In this document: one piece after another, positions 53,152-56,079 of the stretch
Position numbering within the stretch: the first letter of the stretch is position 1
How the letters are laid out: the number at the start of each line of letters is the position of its first letter
From: Akkermansiaceae bacterium
GTDB lineage: Bacteria > Verrucomicrobiota > Verrucomicrobiia > Verrucomicrobiales > Akkermansiaceae
Length of the DNA: 56,079 nucleotides
Reading direction: 5' to 3'
NCBI GenBank assembly: GCA_028822935.1
Contig: JAPKCM010000029.1
Coordinates: forward strand, 1 to 56,079
Program-made: the position numbers and the translations under genes
Notes under the pieces: model-generated
Database searches by the model: none
Seen by the model: the letters and a program-made list of their open reading frames with translations, nothing else
Told to the model about the DNA's origin: nothing

Positions 53152-54408
53152 ATGCCCACCGCACCTTCACCGAACCCCAACAAGCTGCGCAGCCTGCAGG
53201 TTCGGATCGTCCTTCTCACCTACCTCAGCTATTTCTTCTACTACTTCGGCCGCAAGTACCTCGGCATCATCACCCCCTCCCTCATCGAGGAAGGCGTCCT
53301 CAGCAGGACTCAAATTGGCTTGATCCAGACCGGCTATCTATCCGCTTACGCCATCGGTCAATTCGTCAGCGGAGCCCTCGGCGACCGCTTCGGGCCACGA
53401 CTCCTCATTTGTATTGGAATGGTCGTCTCCGGCCTCGCCGCACTGTCGATCGGTCTCTTTCCCGCCTTCGGCTTCGTCCTCATCGCCTTTTCCATCAACG
53501 GCCTCGCTCAGTCAACCGGTTGGTCCAACAACTGCAAGCTCATGAGTTCCTGGGTCCCACACGGACAACGTGGACGGGTCATGGGAATCTGGATGACCTG
53601 CTACATCGGCGGCAGCCTTCTCGCCAACGCCTTCGCCGGATACATCATCGGATCCTACACGTGGCAACACGTCGTCTTCATCAATGGCGCAATCCTTCTC
53701 CTCATCGGCGTCATCGAGGGAATCTACCTCATCAATCGTCCGGAGGATCGCGGCCATTCCATCCCCAGACGCGAGAGCACCAGTGATCCGGAGAAGCAGA
53801 AACGATCCAGCTTCTACCAAATGATCACTCACCCGGTCATCCTCATCTATGGTGGAACTTATTTTTCCCTCAAGTTCGTCCGCTACACTTTCTTCGCCTG
53901 GCTCCCGCTCTACCTCGTCGAAACGAAAGGATTCGCCAAAGACATCTCCGCCTACGTCTCCACCGGATTCGAAATTGGCGGAATCATCGGTCTCATCCTC
54001 GGAGGATATTTCGCCGACAAATACTTCGTCAGCAACCGCGGCCGACTCGCCTGGTTTGCCATGCTTGGAGTAACCCTCTGCCTCTTCGCCTTCCGCGGAC
54101 TGGCCGGCGGCGGACTTTGGGTCATCGTTTTCACACTAGCCGCAGTCGGATTTTTCCTCTTCATCGCGGACTCGGTCCTCTCCGGCACCGCAGCTCAGGA
54201 CGTCGGCGGCGCAGAGCGTTCCGCCTCCGCGACTGGAGTGGTCAACGGCATTGGCTCCCTCGGCGGCATCCTCGCCGGTATCCTCCCCATCTGGCTCCAG
54301 CAAAAATACGGCTGGGACGCCGTCTTCATCCTCTTCATCGTCCTCAGCATCGCTGCCACCCTCCTCCTCACCCCGGTCGCCCTCAGGAAGGAAATCACCA
54401 AATCCTGA
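53152..54408 (+). CDS. MFS transporter, organophosphate:phosphate antiporter (GlpT/UhpC-like) family
   Basis: 418 aa from the ATG at 53152 (an open frame extends to 53008 but reads as non-protein). About 12 hydrophobic segments are visible. OPA-family marks are YFFYYFGRKYLGIITPSLIEEG, GQFVSGALGDRFGPR, NGLAQSTGWSNNCKLMSSWV and the late GGAERSASATGVVNGIGSLGGILAG. Such proteins exchange phosphorylated compounds for phosphate. Next to a dead phnW and an amine-catabolic operon, uptake of an organophosphonate or phospho-amine is plausible. It is divergent from the GS-like operon and 27 nt upstream of a broken FAD-oxidoreductase gene. Confidence 0.9.
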   Translation: MPTAPSPNPNKLRSLQVRIVLLTYLSYFFYYFGRKYLGIITPSLIEEGVLSRTQIGLIQTGYLSAYAIGQFVSGALGDRFGPRLLICIGMVVSGLAALSIGLFPAFGFVLIAFSINGLAQSTGWSNNCKLMSSWVPHGQRGRVMGIWMTCYIGGSLLANAFAGYIIGSYTWQHVVFINGAILLLIGVIEGIYLINRPEDRGHSIPRRESTSDPEKQKRSSFYQMITHPVILIYGGTYFSLKFVRYTFFAWLPLYLVETKGFAKDISAYVSTGFEIGGIIGLILGGYFADKYFVSNRGRLAWFAMLGVTLCLFAFRGLAGGGLWVIVFTLAAVGFFLFIADSVLSGTAAQDVGGAERSASATGVVNGIGSLGGILAGILPIWLQQKYGWDAVFILFIVLSIAATLLLTPVALRKEITKS

Positions 54409-54435
54409 CCTGCAACCCTCAGATTTTTTACCATC

Positions 54436-55715
54436 ATGAGCTCCGAACCAAGCTCCCAATCCACCCTTCCCACCAAAGCCCAGGTTGTCGTCATCGGAGG
54501 AGGTGTTGTCGGCTGCAGCGTTCTCTACCACCTCGCCGAACGCGGCATCGATGCCATCCTCATCGAGAAAAACGACCTCACAAATGGCGCCACCTGGTAT
54601 GCCGTAGGTCTCGTCGGGCAAATTCGTTCTTCCCGAAACGCCACCCGCCTCATCCGCTACTCTGCAGAACTTTATCGCAATCTTGAAAAGATCACAGGCC
54701 AATCCACCGGGTGGACCGAAGTCGGCTCCTTAAGGATCGCGTCCTCCGAAGATCGCATGATGGAACTGCGAAAAATCGCCACCCAAGGAAAATCCTTCGG
54801 CATGGAAGTGGAACTCCTCACTCCCGAACAGTGTCCCACCCATGTCCACCGAGACCTGCGTCGGCGGCCTCTGGTGCCCCACCGACGGCTACGCGGATCC
54901 CTCCATGCTCACCCAGTCCCTCGCCCGGGGAGCCCGCCAGAATGGAGGGAAAATTTTCCGCGACACCCTCGTCGAAGGATTTAAAAACGACGGGAAGCGC
55001 ATCACCAAGGTCATCACCAACCAGGGAACCATCGAGTGCGACACCATCGTCAACGCCGCCGACATGTGGGCGCGCCGGAGCGGAAAAATGGCCGGCGTGA
55101 ATGTTCCTCTCGCCGTCATCGAACACCAGTATGTGGTCACCAAGGAGGTCGACGGCGTCGCCCGCGACCTCCCCGTGACCCGCGACCCCGACAAACTCAT
55201 CTACTACCGACCCGAAGTCGGTGGACTGATCATGGGCGGATTCGAACATGATAGCATCCTCAACAACCACGGCGACGTCCCCTGGGATTTTGTCTCCCAA
55301 CTCTATGAACCGAACTTGGAACAGTTCGAAAAGCTCTTCGTGCCCGCCAAATTCACCCCATTCCTGGAAACCGCCGAGGTCCGCCAAATGGTCAACGGCA
55401 TCAGCGACAAACCACGCGAGATCATCGCCGCCGCAGCCGGCATGACGTCTCTCCAGGAAATGGATCGCAACCGATCTGCTTCCTCTTGCTGCGGGGCCGG
55501 CGGTGGCCGCATGTGGTTCGATGACGAACCGGAAACCCGCATCGGCACGACCCGCGTGCAGGAAGCCCTCCACACCAACGCCTCCACGGTCGCCGTCTCC
55601 TGCCCTTTCTACCTCACCATGATTGACCGACGGCGTCGCCGCCAAAACCGATCAAGTGCAGGTCAAAGACATCGCCAAAATTCTCGCCGAGGCCATCGAC
55701 CCGGTTGATCTATAA
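54436..55715 (+). pseudogene. FAD-dependent oxidoreductase fused by deletion to an Fe-S (CCG-domain) protein remnant
   Basis: The start is intact: FAD-binding VVVIGGGVVGCSVLYHLAERG and NGATWYAVGLVGQIRS, as in dimethylglycine/sarcosine dehydrogenase-like proteins. Near 54830-54845 a small deletion shifts the frame; the sequence resumes as MSTETCVGGLWCPTDGYADP and continues to VRQMVNG (~55398). There it joins, in frame, the tail of a heterodisulfide-reductase-type protein (KPREII ... SCCGAGGGRMW, VAVSCPFYLTMI). A one-base insertion near 55624 is needed to reach TDGVAAKTDQVQVKD and the TAA at 55713-55715. The oxidoreductase C-terminus and most of the Fe-S protein are missing, so neither can work. 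Confidence 0.85.
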
Positions 55716-55773
55716 GGCCCGTTCAGCCTTGAAAATTAGAGAGATCCACACTATTGCCCCCCATTGTGACCAG

Positions 55774-55832
55774 AAAACATGCTAGGCATGTTTTGAGAAG
55801 AACCCTATTAATCCCTTTAGCTACAAGGGATT
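55774..55832. other. Two short perfect hairpins
   Basis: AAAACATGC-TAG-GCATGTTTT at 55774-55794 (9-bp arms) and AATCCCTT...AAGGGATT at 55810-55832 (8-bp arms, 7-nt loop). The first could act as a bidirectional terminator-like structure or an operator. The rest of 55716-56031 has no convincing gene; near 55890-55920 the minus strand resembles the last codons of the GATase gene (CTARNLL). Confidence 0.45.
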
Positions 55833-56031
55833 TCGTCGCTTCGGTGACACTTCACCCGTCAACGTCGCCCCCAAGCTCCCCACCCAAAAAGTAAATTCCT
55901 AGCAGTACAAGTTGGGTTTCTCATCGTGGCACATTCTGGATTTCCGCTGAACTGCGCTAGTCGTTCGGACTTTATCAACTACACTCTGTTGCAAGCATCC
56001 GCTTCTCCACCCCGTATCCTCTCGTTAACAT

Positions 56032-56079
56032 ATGAAAACCGCTCTCGCTGCCCTCGTTCTTGTTCTCTTCGCCTTCACC
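56032..56079 (+). CDS. Start of an exported protein, truncated by window edge
   Basis: ATG at 56032 followed by a signal-peptide-like sequence (MKTALAALVLVLFAFT), open to the window end. Only 16 codons are visible, so nothing more can be said. Confidence 0.5.
   Translation, partial: MKTALAALVLVLFAFT

Overview
The window reads as chromosome from a member of the PVC superphylum, most likely a marine Verrucomicrobiota (Verrucomicrobiales-like). The evidence is the protein set: giant PVC-type propeller/HEAT/cytochrome c fusions, DUF1080 (3-keto-glycoside hydrolase-like) domains, a DUF1501 plus PSCyt1/PSD1 pair, PEP-CTERM proteins, CotH/LamG/lamin-tail surface proteins and FG-GAP/ASPIC-UnbV lipoproteins. 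Many genes lack a clear Shine-Dalgarno sequence. No rRNA, tRNA, CRISPR or transposase gene was found by reading.

Layout. (1) 1-5.3 kb, minus: three tandem exported paralogues sharing one ~200-residue N-terminal domain; one is PEP-CTERM anchored, one carries TSP3 repeats, one carries TSP3 plus lamin-tail domains and runs off the window. (2) 5.7-23.5 kb: an AraC regulator divergent from a cluster holding a split Tm-1 homologue (PEP-hydrolase-like TIM barrel and UPF0261), a Dabb protein, two giant cytochrome/propeller proteins and a di-heme peroxidase, followed by a convergent PSCyt1/PSD1-DUF1501 pair. This looks like oxidative carbohydrate catabolism in the periplasm. (3) 24.1-30.5 kb: a XylR-type regulator and two convergent FG-GAP/ASPIC-UnbV lipoprotein genes. 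Each of the two is interrupted by one in-frame TGA at the same aligned position. (4) 30.6-39.5 kb: three LamG surface proteins, the last a 1876-residue CotH/lamin-tail protein. (5) 39.6-41.9 kb: remnants of SDR, DUF1501 and CotH genes around one intact beta-propeller gene. (6) 42.0-47.0 kb: a 1653-residue DUF1080/propeller/HEAT/cytochrome/ThuA fusion. (7) 47.3-55.7 kb: a glutamine synthetase-like/ALDH/Fe-ADH/GATase operon, divergent from an OPA-type MFS transporter, with decayed PhnW and FAD-oxidoreductase/Fe-S genes.

The most striking result is in region 3. Two diverged paralogues keep TGA at the same codon, and the protein alignment continues through it. Exactly 11 nt after the TGA both have a 6-bp hairpin with apical loop GGUC; one stem pair is A-U in one gene and C-G in the other. 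This is the layout of a bacterial SECIS element, so I annotate both as full-length selenoproteins of 767 and 981 residues. I know of no described selenoprotein in this family, but I could not search.

Regulation. Two distinct operator types, both direct repeats with a 21-bp period as expected for AraC-type DNA binding, are visible. ATGTGG-type sites lie upstream of the cluster at 6.8 kb and of the giant gene at 13.4 kb. GCRCAAA-type sites lie upstream of the LamG genes at 30.8 and 31.8 kb, each placed the same distance from a good sigma70 promoter. The two regulators in the window are the obvious candidates to bind them.
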